In this document: piece after piece, positions 1 to 5,772 of the stretch
Numbering within the stretch: the stretch's first letter is position 1
Layout of the letters: each line of letters begins with the position of its first letter
DNA from: an uncultured Oceanospirillaceae bacterium
GTDB taxonomy: Bacteria > Pseudomonadota > Gammaproteobacteria > Pseudomonadales > Balneatricaceae
Length of the DNA: 6,234 bases
NCBI GenBank assembly: GCA_946221045.1
Contig: CAMIIY010000129.1
Coordinates: 1-6,234, forward strand
Direction: 5' to 3'
Notes under the pieces: generated by a model
Database searches by the model: none
Told to the model about the DNA's origin: nothing
The model's input: the letters and a program-made list of their open reading frames with translations, nothing else
Translations under genes and position numbers: made by a program

Positions 1-1749
1 CGGTGGCACAGCACCGCCGTAACCGCTGGCAAGGCCGATATACTGCTCACCGTCCTGCTCCCAGGTGATCGGAGAAGAGACAATGCCGGAGCCGGTCTGG
101 AATTTCCAAAGCTCTTTACCTGACTTGGCATCAAATGCCTTGAAGTAACCGTCACCGGTGCCGGTGAAGATCAGGCCGCCTTTGGTGGCCAGAACGCCGG
201 ACCACAGGGGCAGTTTTTCTTTGTGAGACCAGACGATTTTGCCGGACTTAGGGTCTACCGCACGCAGTACGCCGACATGGTCGTCGTACATTTTCTTGAT
301 GCGGAAGCCCTGGCCCAGATAAGCTGCACCACGGGTGTATTTGACCTCAGTGGTCCAGTAATCCTCTTTCCAGTTGTTGGCACCCAGATAGAACAGGCCG
401 GTATCCTGGCTATACGCCATTGGGTTCCAGTTTTTGCCGCCGAGGAATGGCGGTGAAACTTCAATGGATGGTCCATTTTCCTGACCCGGCTCTGGTGGCA
501 GCGGACGTTGGCCTGCGACTTCCATTGGACGTCCCGTTTTGGGATCGATTCCGGTTGCCCAAGTGATGTTATCTACGAATGGGAAGCCACGAATAAACTT
601 GCCGTTTTCGCGATCAACAACATAGAAGAAACCGTTACGGTCAGCATGGGCTGTTGCCTTGATGGTTTTGCCGCCATCCTGATATTCAAACAGAACCAGC
701 TCATTGTTACCGGAGAAATCCCAGGCATCGTTGGGTGTGTGCTGGTAGAACCACTTTACTTCGCCGGTTGACGGGTCAACAGCGACCTGGCCGGAGGTGT
801 AGAGACTGTCGTAATCAGCAGGGTCGCCGCCTGGTGCCGTACGTGCCCAGCCGTTCCATGGGGCAGGGTTGCCGGCACCGACGATAATTGTATTCGTTTC
901 AACGTCGAAGCTGGCAGACTGCCAGGGTGCACCGCCACCGTGGCTCCAGGCTTCAACTTTGCCTGTTGGCGAGTTGGGGTCATCTGGCCATGACGGCGCT
1001 TTGGGATCACCTGTTGGTGTGCTTTTCTTACCGTTCAGGGTGCCGTAGTGTCCTTCTACGAATGGACGCATCCAGATCTCTTCACCGGTCATCGGGTCGC
1101 GCGCAAAGAGTTTGCCCACCACACCAAACTCGTCACCGGAAGAGCCATGGATCAGCATAACTTTGCCGGTTTTCTGATCTTTAATAATGGTTGGCGCACC
1201 TGTCATGGTGTAGCCTTCGGTGTGATCAGCGAATTTCTTCTTCCATTTGACCTTACCGGTTTTCTTGTCCAACGCCACAATGGCGGCGTCCAGCGTACCA
1301 AAGTAAACCAGGTCGCCAAAGATGGCAGCACCGCGGTTGACTACATCACAGCAGGGGCGGATATCTTCAGGCAGGCGGTAGGAGTAATCCCAGATCTTCC
1401 TGCCAGTCTTGGCGTCCAGCGCAAACATGCGTGAATAGGACGCGGTCACATAAATGATGCCATCGTGTACCAGTGCCTGGGTTTCCTGGCCGCGCTGTTT
1501 CTCATCACCAAAGGAAAAAGACCAGGCAGGTGTCAGCTGTTCAATGTTTTTGGTATTGATCTCTTTCAGGTCGCTCCAGCGCTGAGCCTTAGGGCCGATA
1601 CCATAGCCCAGAACGTCTTCTGGTGTTTTCGCATCGTTTTTAATGTCATCCCAGGTCACGGGTTTGGCGGTTGCGGCGCCAGCAATCAGGCTGAGCCCTA
1701 TCGCTGCACACAGAGGTTTAAGCCCCGGTTTGTTTATTGTTTTTGTCAT
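1..1749 (-). CDS. pedE: PQQ-dependent alcohol dehydrogenase, ExaA/PedE type (3' end cut by window)
   Basis: Periplasmic quinoprotein that oxidises primary alcohols to aldehydes with PQQ and a metal ion, passing electrons to a c-type cytochrome. The frame is open from the ATG at 1749 to the window edge, giving 583 residues; family members run about 590-625, so only the last strand or so is missing. A signal peptide ends near residue 28 (ATA then KPVTW). Family landmarks, aligned by eye to methanol dehydrogenase: vicinal disulfide C133-C134 in RPCCDVVNRG, metal ligand E207 in GSSGDEFGV, W276 under the PQQ ring, metal ligand N294 in GAGNPAPWN, catalytic D344 in AWDFSGNNE, and R371 in DRNG. Propeller tryptophan-docking repeats of the form ALDxxTGxxxW recur (about 109-120, 158-169, 215-226, 322-333 and later). 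The residue two after D344 is S346, as in calcium-type ExaA/PedE, rather than the Asp of lanthanide enzymes. The gene diverges from the cytochrome gene, as exaA does from exaB. Confidence 0.96.
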   Translation of the reverse strand, partial: MTKTINKPGLKPLCAAIGLSLIAGAATAKPVTWDDIKNDAKTPEDVLGYGIGPKAQRWSDLKEINTKNIEQLTPAWSFSFGDEKQRGQETQALVHDGIIYVTASYSRMFALDAKTGRKIWDYSYRLPEDIRPCCDVVNRGAAIFGDLVYFGTLDAAIVALDKKTGKVKWKKKFADHTEGYTMTGAPTIIKDQKTGKVMLIHGSSGDEFGVVGKLFARDPMTGEEIWMRPFVEGHYGTLNGKKSTPTGDPKAPSWPDDPNSPTGKVEAWSHGGGAPWQSASFDVETNTIIVGAGNPAPWNGWARTAPGGDPADYDSLYTSGQVAVDPSTGEVKWFYQHTPNDAWDFSGNNELVLFEYQDGGKTIKATAHADRNGFFYVVDRENGKFIRGFPFVDNITWATGIDPKTGRPMEVAGQRPLPPEPGQENGPSIEVSPPFLGGKNWNPMAYSQDTGLFYLGANNWKEDYWTTEVKYTRGAAYLGQGFRIKKMYDDHVGVLRAVDPKSGKIVWSHKEKLPLWSGVLATKGGLIFTGTGDGYFKAFDAKSGKELWKFQTGSGIVSSPITWEQDGEQYIGLASGYGGAVPP

Positions 1750-1757
1750 CGTATGAA

Positions 1758-1762
1758 TCCTT
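1758..1762 (-). promoter_or_regulatory. Ribosome binding site of pedE
   Basis: Read on the minus strand this is AAGGA, 8 nt before the ATG at 1749. It supports that start, which is followed at once by a basic and then hydrophobic signal-peptide segment. Confidence 0.75.
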
Positions 1763-1844
1763 GGATTGAAAATGGATCTAACAGTTCGGATCACGGTCAT
1801 AGCCGCTGTGGCCATTCTCGTTGGCAAAGGAACCCAGCGACAAT

Positions 1845-1855
1845 GGAGTAATTCC
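1845..1855. promoter_or_regulatory. Candidate operator, imperfect dyad shared with the pedH leader
   Basis: The plus strand reads GGAGTAATTCC. This is an imperfect inverted repeat and differs at one position of 11 from the perfect dyad GGAATAATTCC at 5715-5725 upstream of the second dehydrogenase. It lies about 95 nt upstream of the pedE start, a distance suited to an activator site. The similarity was found by eye; binding of any regulator is inference. Confidence 0.35.
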
Positions 1856-1856
1856 T

Positions 1857-1878
1857 GGGTGTTTTGGGTAAACAACCC
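1857..1878. repeat. Imperfect inverted repeat in the pedE upstream region
   Basis: The left arm GGGTGTTT (1857-1864) pairs with AAAC-A-ACCC (1870-1878) if one base bulges. GGGT also occurs twice as a direct repeat (1857-1860 and 1866-1869). It immediately follows the shared dyad at 1845-1855, so the two could form a composite regulatory site. It has no T-run and is not a terminator. Confidence 0.3.
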
Positions 1879-2122
1879 GATAGATAGGGAAAGTTTCAGT
1901 GCAGTATTAGGAGTGTTTCAGGTATTAAGCGCTGGGTATTAGTGCGAAGGAAGTGGTGGGCACCCGGAGAAATTCGGTTTGAAGGGGGAAATGGTGGAAA
2001 GCTGTACTAATGAAGTAGTTTATGGAAGCCAAAGTATAGTTCTTGAGGATTTTGCAGAACCAATATCATATAGCAGCACAGTCCATGGCGGCTCAAATCT
2101 CAGATCTGGTCAGTTTAAAACA

Positions 2123-2128
2123 TATAAT
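2123..2128 (+). promoter_or_regulatory. Candidate -10 box for pedF-pedG
   Basis: A perfect TATAAT sits 113 nt before the pedF start in an AT-rich patch. The hexamer 17 nt upstream (TCAGAT) does not resemble TTGACA, so if real this promoter probably needs an activator. The nearby 8-bp palindrome CAGATCTG (2101-2108) could be part of a control site but may be chance. Confidence 0.3.
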
Positions 2129-2230
2129 AAGAACTACTGAATCCGAGCCCAGACTTATAGTGGAAGCTTAAGGATGAGTTCAGTTGCGGGTAGGTAAAAC
2201 TGGCTTCGTAGAGTCTATTCAATATTAAGT

Positions 2231-2236
2231 GGTGAT
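2231..2236 (+). promoter_or_regulatory. Ribosome binding site of pedF
   Basis: GGTGAT, complementary to the 3' end of 16S rRNA, lies 5 nt before the ATG at 2242. An in-frame TGA at 2236-2238 rules out any start further upstream. Confidence 0.6.
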
Positions 2237-2241
2237 GAAGA

Positions 2242-2685
2242 ATGTCTATTAATAAAAAAATTGTTGGTCTTACAGCGGCAGGCCTGATGACTGCAGCACT
2301 GTCCGCACAGGTGCTGGCACATGGCGATGTGACGCCTCAGAACGTTGACGTGACTGGTCTTGAGCCTCTGGGCGAAGAGTGGCGTGAAACTCAGCCTTAC
2401 GGCCCTGATTACGAAAACCGTGAGCTGGCAATCAAAATTGGTACATCTGCATATACTCAGAACTGTGCCCGTTGCCACGGTCTGGATGCTATCTCTGGTG
2501 GTATCGCTCCTGACCTGCGCTACCTGGCACCTGGCCTGGATGGTGATGAATGGTATGTTTACCGTGTGCGCAATGGCGCGGTACGTGATGGTCGTGTGTA
2601 CATGCCAAAAATGGCTGAGCACCTGAGCCAGGAAGCGCTGTGGGCGATTCGTGCGTACCTGGAGAGCGTAGCGGTAGATGAGTAA
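2242..2685 (+). CDS. pedF: Cytochrome c-550, PedF/ExaB type
   Basis: Periplasmic monohaem cytochrome c expected to accept electrons from the adjacent quinoprotein dehydrogenase and pass them towards a terminal oxidase. The product is 147 residues. A signal peptide runs to about residue 26 (AQVLA then HGDV). The single haem-binding motif is CARCH at residues 75-79 (C75, C78, H79). M122 in VYMPKM is the likely sixth haem ligand. The segment between the signal and the haem site (about 27-70), rich in acidic residues, Pro and Tyr, is typical of the PedF group. The start is fixed by an in-frame stop two codons upstream. The 3' end overlaps pedG by 8 bp, so the two are co-transcribed. The position divergent from the PQQ dehydrogenase matches exaA/exaB. 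Family assignment is from recognition of the sequence and synteny, not a search. Confidence 0.93.
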   Translation: MSINKKIVGLTAAGLMTAALSAQVLAHGDVTPQNVDVTGLEPLGEEWRETQPYGPDYENRELAIKIGTSAYTQNCARCHGLDAISGGIAPDLRYLAPGLDGDEWYVYRVRNGAVRDGRVYMPKMAEHLSQEALWAIRAYLESVAVDE

Positions 2686-3592
2686 TAAACGCCTTAGCGT
2701 TGTAGTACTTGTATGCGCCAGCCTGCTTAGCAGCCTGGCGCATTCTCGTTATTACGACGACGTTATTAGCAGTGGTTATATTCGCATCGGTGTTTATAAA
2801 GATTTTCCGCCATTCTCATTTGAAAAGGATGGCCAGCCCGCCGGCGTGGATATTGAAATCGGTAAACAAATTGCCAAATCGCTGGGCGTGAAATTTCAGG
2901 TTCACTGGATTACGCCAGATGAAAATCTGGAAGATGATCTGCGCAATAACGTCTGGAAAGGTCATTACCTCGATAAGGACGAAGAGAACCCGATGGCACT
3001 CAAGTCATTGGCTGATGTCATGATGCGTGTGCCATATGATCGCGAGTTCTCTTACATGCGTGATTCCACAGGTGCCATGGTCAATGAAGAAGTTGTCATG
3101 TTTGGCCCTTATCAGAGCGAGCGTTGGCAGGTGGCTTACAACAGCCAGAAGATGAAGCATGTTACAACCGTGGCGGTATTTCAGTACCACCCGATTGGGG
3201 TTGAAATCGACAGCTTGCCGGCGTTCTATCTGACATCGGCTAACGGTGGTCGGATGCGTGAAAAGACCCATCACTATGTCAACGCAACAGCGGCCTACGA
3301 AGGCATGGAATCTGGTGAGGTATCAGCGGTTATGGCGATGCGCTCTGAGGTTGACTGGCTGCTCTACAGCCGTCCTAATGCGGCCTATAAACTGGGTGAA
3401 AACTCTTACCCGGCGATGGGGAAACAGCAGTGGGATATTGGCATGGCCATTAAGCAGACCTACCGCCAGTTAGGCTATGCGGTTGAGGATGTGGTTGATG
3501 GTATGGTGCGTTCAGGGCAGATGGCTGAGGTTTTTAAGCAGTATGGTCTGCGGTATGAAAAACCGGCTTTTTACCAGGAACTTAATCCATGA
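2678..3592 (+). CDS. pedG: Quinoprotein-associated periplasmic substrate-binding-like protein, PedG (MxaJ/XoxJ-like)
   Basis: The 304-residue product has a signal peptide to about residue 23 (LAHS then RYYDD) and the type II periplasmic binding fold. The opening motif GYIRIGVYKDFPPFSF (residues 33-48), followed by AGVDIEIGKQIAKSLG (55-70), is the standard first lobe of amino-acid-binding family proteins. LADVMMRVPYDREF (111-124) is characteristic of the quinoprotein-dehydrogenase-associated subgroup. Relatives such as MxaJ and XoxJ accompany methanol dehydrogenases and are thought to help activate or assemble them. No ABC permease or ATPase is in the window, which supports a partner role over transport (inference). 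Its ATG lies inside the 3' end of pedF (8-bp overlap, ATGAGTAA). The nearest Shine-Dalgarno-like GGAG (2661-2664) is 13 nt away, so translation is probably coupled to pedF. A Rho-independent terminator follows. Confidence 0.9.
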   Translation: MSNKRLSVVVLVCASLLSSLAHSRYYDDVISSGYIRIGVYKDFPPFSFEKDGQPAGVDIEIGKQIAKSLGVKFQVHWITPDENLEDDLRNNVWKGHYLDKDEENPMALKSLADVMMRVPYDREFSYMRDSTGAMVNEEVVMFGPYQSERWQVAYNSQKMKHVTTVAVFQYHPIGVEIDSLPAFYLTSANGGRMREKTHHYVNATAAYEGMESGEVSAVMAMRSEVDWLLYSRPNAAYKLGENSYPAMGKQQWDIGMAIKQTYRQLGYAVEDVVDGMVRSGQMAEVFKQYGLRYEKPAFYQELNP

Positions 3593-3613
3593 TGGATGCT
3601 CTATCACGATAAT

Positions 3614-3642
3614 AAAGCCCCGTTTTAACGGGGTTTTTGTTT
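3614..3642 (+). terminator. Rho-independent terminator after pedG
   Basis: The stem AAAGCCCCG (3614-3622) pairs with CGGGGTTTT (3629-3637), including one G-T pair, around the 6-nt loop TTTTAA. The U-run starts at 3634 (TTTTTGTTT). It begins 22 nt after the pedG stop and separates pedF-pedG from the following unit. Confidence 0.88.
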
Positions 3643-3664
3643 CCGGGATGCGATGAAAAATAAT
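3637..3664 (+). promoter_or_regulatory. Candidate sigma-70 promoter for the SoxYZ-like/metallohydrolase unit
   Basis: TTGTTT (3637-3642) and AATAAT (3659-3664) are spaced by 16 nt. The -10 matches consensus at five of six positions, the -35 only at three. Transcription would start near 3671, giving a leader of about 35 nt. The -35 would lie in the T-run of the terminator. A promoter is expected here because the terminator cuts this unit off from pedF-pedG. Confidence 0.35.
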
Positions 3665-3696
3665 TAGAACCGGTGACCCGGGCCGGATGCACACGC

Positions 3697-3701
3697 AGGA
3701 G
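3697..3701 (+). promoter_or_regulatory. Ribosome binding site deciding the start of the SoxYZ-like gene
   Basis: AGGAG lies 5 nt before the ATG at 3707. A GTG at 3701 in the same frame overlaps this site and would leave it no spacing, so ATG 3707 is the better start. It also gives a normal MKRR signal-peptide beginning. Confidence 0.75.
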
Positions 3702-3706
3702 TGCTT

Positions 3707-4462
3707 ATGAAACGTAGATTGATTGCTCTGATGGTATCTTGTCTGGTTTCATTTCCGTTAGTGGCGGCCCAGAGTGATGATCCTCTGTATTCCCCCATGT
3801 GGGATTATATGCGGAAAATATTTATAGGCGAGGACCCCTTTGTCTTTGATGACAAAATCGTGGTTGATGTCCCCGCTTTTGCGGAAGACCCCACCCAGGC
3901 ACCCGTGACAGTGGATGCCTCTGCCTACTCAGGGCAAATTCAAAAAATCATTGCCTGGGCGGACCTGAATCCGATCCAGCATATTTTCACTTACTACCCT
4001 CATCCGGACGTGATTCCACGTATTTCACTGCGCATAAAAGTGCAGCAGGGGACTGCAGTCCGGGCTGCAGTTCAGACCCGTGATGGTGTCTGGCATGTGG
4101 GTGGCAAGTATCTTGATGCGGCGGGAGGTGGTTGTACAACGCCGAGTCTGGGGAATGCAAACCCTTACTGGGAAAGCCATTTGGGTGAGATGCAAACGCG
4201 ACTGTTTGAGCGTGGTGAATCAGGGCGCTATAAGCTGAAGGTGATTCACCCTATGGATACCGGTCTGGCGGATGGGATACCTGAGTTTTATATCCAGCAG
4301 GTTGTGCTGCGCAACGAAGCGGGCGACGATCTGGCCCGGCTGGAGCTTTCACAGCCGGTGAGTGAGAATCCGGTGATCTCATTTGATGTGCGGGTGCCAG
4401 ACCAGAAACACATTATCTGGATGCGGGATAATGGTGGTAATGAATTTGAGCAGACTTTGTAA
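3707..4462 (+). CDS. Quinoprotein dehydrogenase-associated SoxYZ-like carrier protein
   Basis: A 251-residue periplasmic protein that looks like SoxY fused to SoxZ, the two halves of the thiosulfate-oxidation carrier. A signal peptide runs to about residue 21 (PLVAA then QSDD). The SoxY-like part is about residues 28-145 and ends in GGGCTTP, with C143 the only cysteine of the mature protein. In true SoxY the equivalent cysteine sits in a C-terminal GGCGG swinging arm and carries the substrate covalently. The SoxZ-like part, about 155-251, contains HPMDTG (181-186), close to the HPMETG of SoxZ. The gene is followed after 13 nt by a metallo-hydrolase resembling SoxH-type proteins, and the pair recurs beside PQQ dehydrogenases (PP_2677 and PP_2678 in P. 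putida, from memory). The cargo is unknown, and no other sox genes are in the window. I regard family membership as strong and the function as open. Confidence 0.88.
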   Translation: MKRRLIALMVSCLVSFPLVAAQSDDPLYSPMWDYMRKIFIGEDPFVFDDKIVVDVPAFAEDPTQAPVTVDASAYSGQIQKIIAWADLNPIQHIFTYYPHPDVIPRISLRIKVQQGTAVRAAVQTRDGVWHVGGKYLDAAGGGCTTPSLGNANPYWESHLGEMQTRLFERGESGRYKLKVIHPMDTGLADGIPEFYIQQVVLRNEAGDDLARLELSQPVSENPVISFDVRVPDQKHIIWMRDNGGNEFEQTL

Positions 4463-4475
4463 AGGATGACTGGTT

Positions 4476-5414
4476 ATGAAGAGTAAATTCACTACCCTGA
4501 AACTGGTTTGTTCCCTGCTATCTTTTTTTGCAGTGGCCGTTGCAGCAGCACCGCTGAAATATGATCTGAAACCGCAAAAAATTGCTGAAAACACCTGGTT
4601 GCTGGAAGGTAAACTGGAAGACTTTACGCTGCACAATGGCGGTAATATCGTTAACACCGCGTTTATTGCAACGAGCGAAGGGGTCATTGTCATTGATACG
4701 GGACCCTCGTTCCGTTACGGCCGCGAATTACGGGCGGCAATTGAAGCAATTACCGATCAGCCTATCAAACACGTCTTTATCACTCACAGTCATCCGGACC
4801 ATTATCTGGGCAACCAGGCCTTTACTGATGCCACTATCTGGGCATTGCCGGAAACTGGTCGCCAGATCGCAGAACATGGCAATGCGTTTGCGGAAAATAT
4901 GTATCGTCTGGTGGGGGACTGGATGCGCTCTACTGAATCCACCATGCCAAACAAGGTAATAGACCTCAAACCGATGGCGCTGGGTCAGCATAATCTGACC
5001 TTTATGGCGCTGACCGGACATAGTGGTGCTGACCTGGTAATTCTGGACCATACCACCGGTGTGATGTTTGCTTCGGATATGGTGTTTTATCAGCGTGCCC
5101 TGACGACACCGCATACCCCCGGCCTGAAAACCTGGCTGCAGGAAATTCAGCAGCTGCGCGAGATTGAGCACACTGTACTGGTACCGGGCCATGGTCCTGT
5201 GGTCAGTGATGGGCGTGCTTTTGATCAGATGGAGGCTTATCTGTCGTGGCTGGATAAGACTTTGACGGATGCGGCGAATGCTGGCCTGAGTATGACGGAA
5301 GTGATTGAATTACCGGTGCCGGAGGCGTTTAAAGGCATTGCACTCACACGACGGGAATTTGTCCGGACCGTGGCGCACCTGTATCCAAAATACGAAGAAG
5401 CTGCATTTAATTGA
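4476..5414 (+). CDS. Quinoprotein relay system zinc metallohydrolase (metallo-beta-lactamase fold)
   Basis: The 312-residue product has a signal peptide to about residue 24-25 (AVAAA then PLKYD), so it acts in the periplasm. The metallo-beta-lactamase zinc site is complete: THSHPDH at 103-109 (H104, H106, D108, H109), H182 in LTGHSGAD, D201 in FASDMVF and H239 in VPGHGPV. This supports a catalytically competent binuclear site, with glyoxalase II-like and SoxH-like relatives. A hydrolase of this group next to a cysteine carrier suggests that it releases something bound to C143 of the carrier (inference). The real substrate is unknown. AAAGGA at 4461-4466 overlaps the stop codon of the preceding gene and lies 9 nt before the ATG, so the two genes are one operon. 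NCBI-style naming splits this group into types 1 and 2; I believe type 1 but cannot verify. No clear terminator follows. Confidence 0.9.
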   Translation: MKSKFTTLKLVCSLLSFFAVAVAAAPLKYDLKPQKIAENTWLLEGKLEDFTLHNGGNIVNTAFIATSEGVIVIDTGPSFRYGRELRAAIEAITDQPIKHVFITHSHPDHYLGNQAFTDATIWALPETGRQIAEHGNAFAENMYRLVGDWMRSTESTMPNKVIDLKPMALGQHNLTFMALTGHSGADLVILDHTTGVMFASDMVFYQRALTTPHTPGLKTWLQEIQQLREIEHTVLVPGHGPVVSDGRAFDQMEAYLSWLDKTLTDAANAGLSMTEVIELPVPEAFKGIALTRREFVRTVAHLYPKYEEAAFN

Positions 5415-5670
5415 TTCGACTCCGTTTTTTTTGACTATTCTTTGTTTGCTTAAGTGTTTTGAGTGGATTTGTTGTCAGTACAGCGTTGAAGCTCAGGATT
5501 ACGTCCTAGGTAGTATAAAAAAACAGGGTTCAGAGGACAGTCTGATTGGCTCGCGCCACCATTATCAGTAGGTCTGGGCCAGTTATGTCATGTGGCTGTC
5601 ACGAGGCTGAAGCACTGCAATTAAACCGGTACTACTACCAAGTGATAACAAATCTAGTTCTGCCGTTTAA

Positions 5671-5699
5671 TTGTTGGTAATTCGCCAAACTAAAACAAT
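5671..5699 (+). promoter_or_regulatory. Weak candidate promoter of the second PQQ dehydrogenase
   Basis: TTGTTG, 17 nt, AACAAT. The -10 matches four of six positions. If used, transcription would start near 5706 and the palindrome at 5712-5728 would fall at the very start of the transcript. Confidence 0.25.
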
Positions 5700-5711
5700 G
5701 AGATCCACGAT

Positions 5712-5728
5712 CCGGGAATAATTCCCGG
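5712..5728. promoter_or_regulatory. Perfect 17-bp palindrome, candidate operator of the second dehydrogenase
   Basis: CCGGGAAT and ATTCCCGG form perfect 8-bp arms around one central A (5720). The site lies 44 nt before the start codon. Its core GGAATAATTCC (5715-5725) recurs with one mismatch upstream of pedE at 1845-1855. A one-base centre favours a dimeric protein-binding site over an RNA hairpin, though a 7-bp stem with a UAA loop is possible. No T-run follows, so it is not a terminator. Confidence 0.5.
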
Positions 5729-5760
5729 CTCTCTCCTGAACGCCAATAAAAATATCCGTA

Positions 5761-5766
5761 GAGGAG
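5761..5766 (+). promoter_or_regulatory. Ribosome binding site of the second PQQ dehydrogenase
   Basis: GAGGAG ends 6 nt before the ATG at 5773. It is the strongest Shine-Dalgarno sequence in the window and fixes the start of the truncated gene. Confidence 0.8.
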
Positions 5767-5772
5767 CCTACA

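Larger units (their letters stand above)
1750..2241. promoter_or_regulatory. Divergent intergenic region between pedE and pedF
   Basis: This 492-bp stretch has no convincing gene: its base composition is more AT-rich than the flanking genes and I found no start with a supported ribosome site and sustained frame. It must carry the promoters of pedE (leftward) and pedF-pedG (rightward). Visible items are the GGAGTAATTCC dyad at 1845-1855, a GGGT-rich inverted repeat at 1857-1878, and a consensus TATAAT at 2123-2128. No consensus -35 box stands at the right distance from that TATAAT, which would fit an activator-dependent promoter. I saw no tRNA, other RNA gene or mobile-element end. Confidence 0.7.
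5415..5772. promoter_or_regulatory. Intergenic region upstream of the second PQQ dehydrogenase
   Basis: No gene is supported in these 358 bp. The region should hold the end of the carrier/hydrolase transcript and the promoter of the dehydrogenase. An 8-T run at 5425-5432 has no stable hairpin in front of it. A weak promoter-like pair, TTGTTG (5671-5676) and AACAAT (5694-5699) with 17-nt spacing, lies just upstream of the palindrome at 5712-5728. A TTGG/CCAA dyad (5674-5688) overlaps that pair. Apart from these I see no RNA gene or repeat. Confidence 0.6.

Noticed and set aside
1048..1851. Two 128-codon plus-strand reading frames (1048-1434 and 1465-1851) and several shorter ones opposite pedE
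   Set aside because: They lie antisense to a well-supported dehydrogenase with all catalytic motifs, show no recognisable domain, and have no convincing ribosome sites.
2013..2138. Seven-base inverted match AGTAGTT (2014-2020) and AACTACT (2132-2138)
   Set aside because: Arms are short and over 100 nt apart; a match of this length is expected by chance.
2215..2622. 135-codon minus-strand reading frame
   Set aside because: It is antisense to the cytochrome gene, which has a signal peptide and a CxxCH motif; no independent support.
3734..3742. Possible lipoprotein signal (cysteine at residue 12, MVSC) in the SoxYZ-like protein; similar early cysteines in PedG and the hydrolase
   Set aside because: The cysteine falls too early, inside the hydrophobic core, the preceding residues do not fit a lipobox well, and a normal signal peptidase I site follows near residue 21.
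4728..5192. 154-codon minus-strand reading frame
   Set aside because: It lies fully antisense to the metallohydrolase gene, whose zinc motifs occupy the same DNA; a shadow of coding bias.
5425..5432. T-run after the metallohydrolase gene as a Rho-independent terminator
   Set aside because: No stable GC-rich hairpin precedes it; only a weak CGAA/TTCG pairing is possible.
5486..5516. Promoter-like TTGAAG (5486-5491) and TAGTAT (5511-5516)
   Set aside because: The 19-nt spacing is too long, both boxes are weak, and the position is about 250 nt upstream of the gene.
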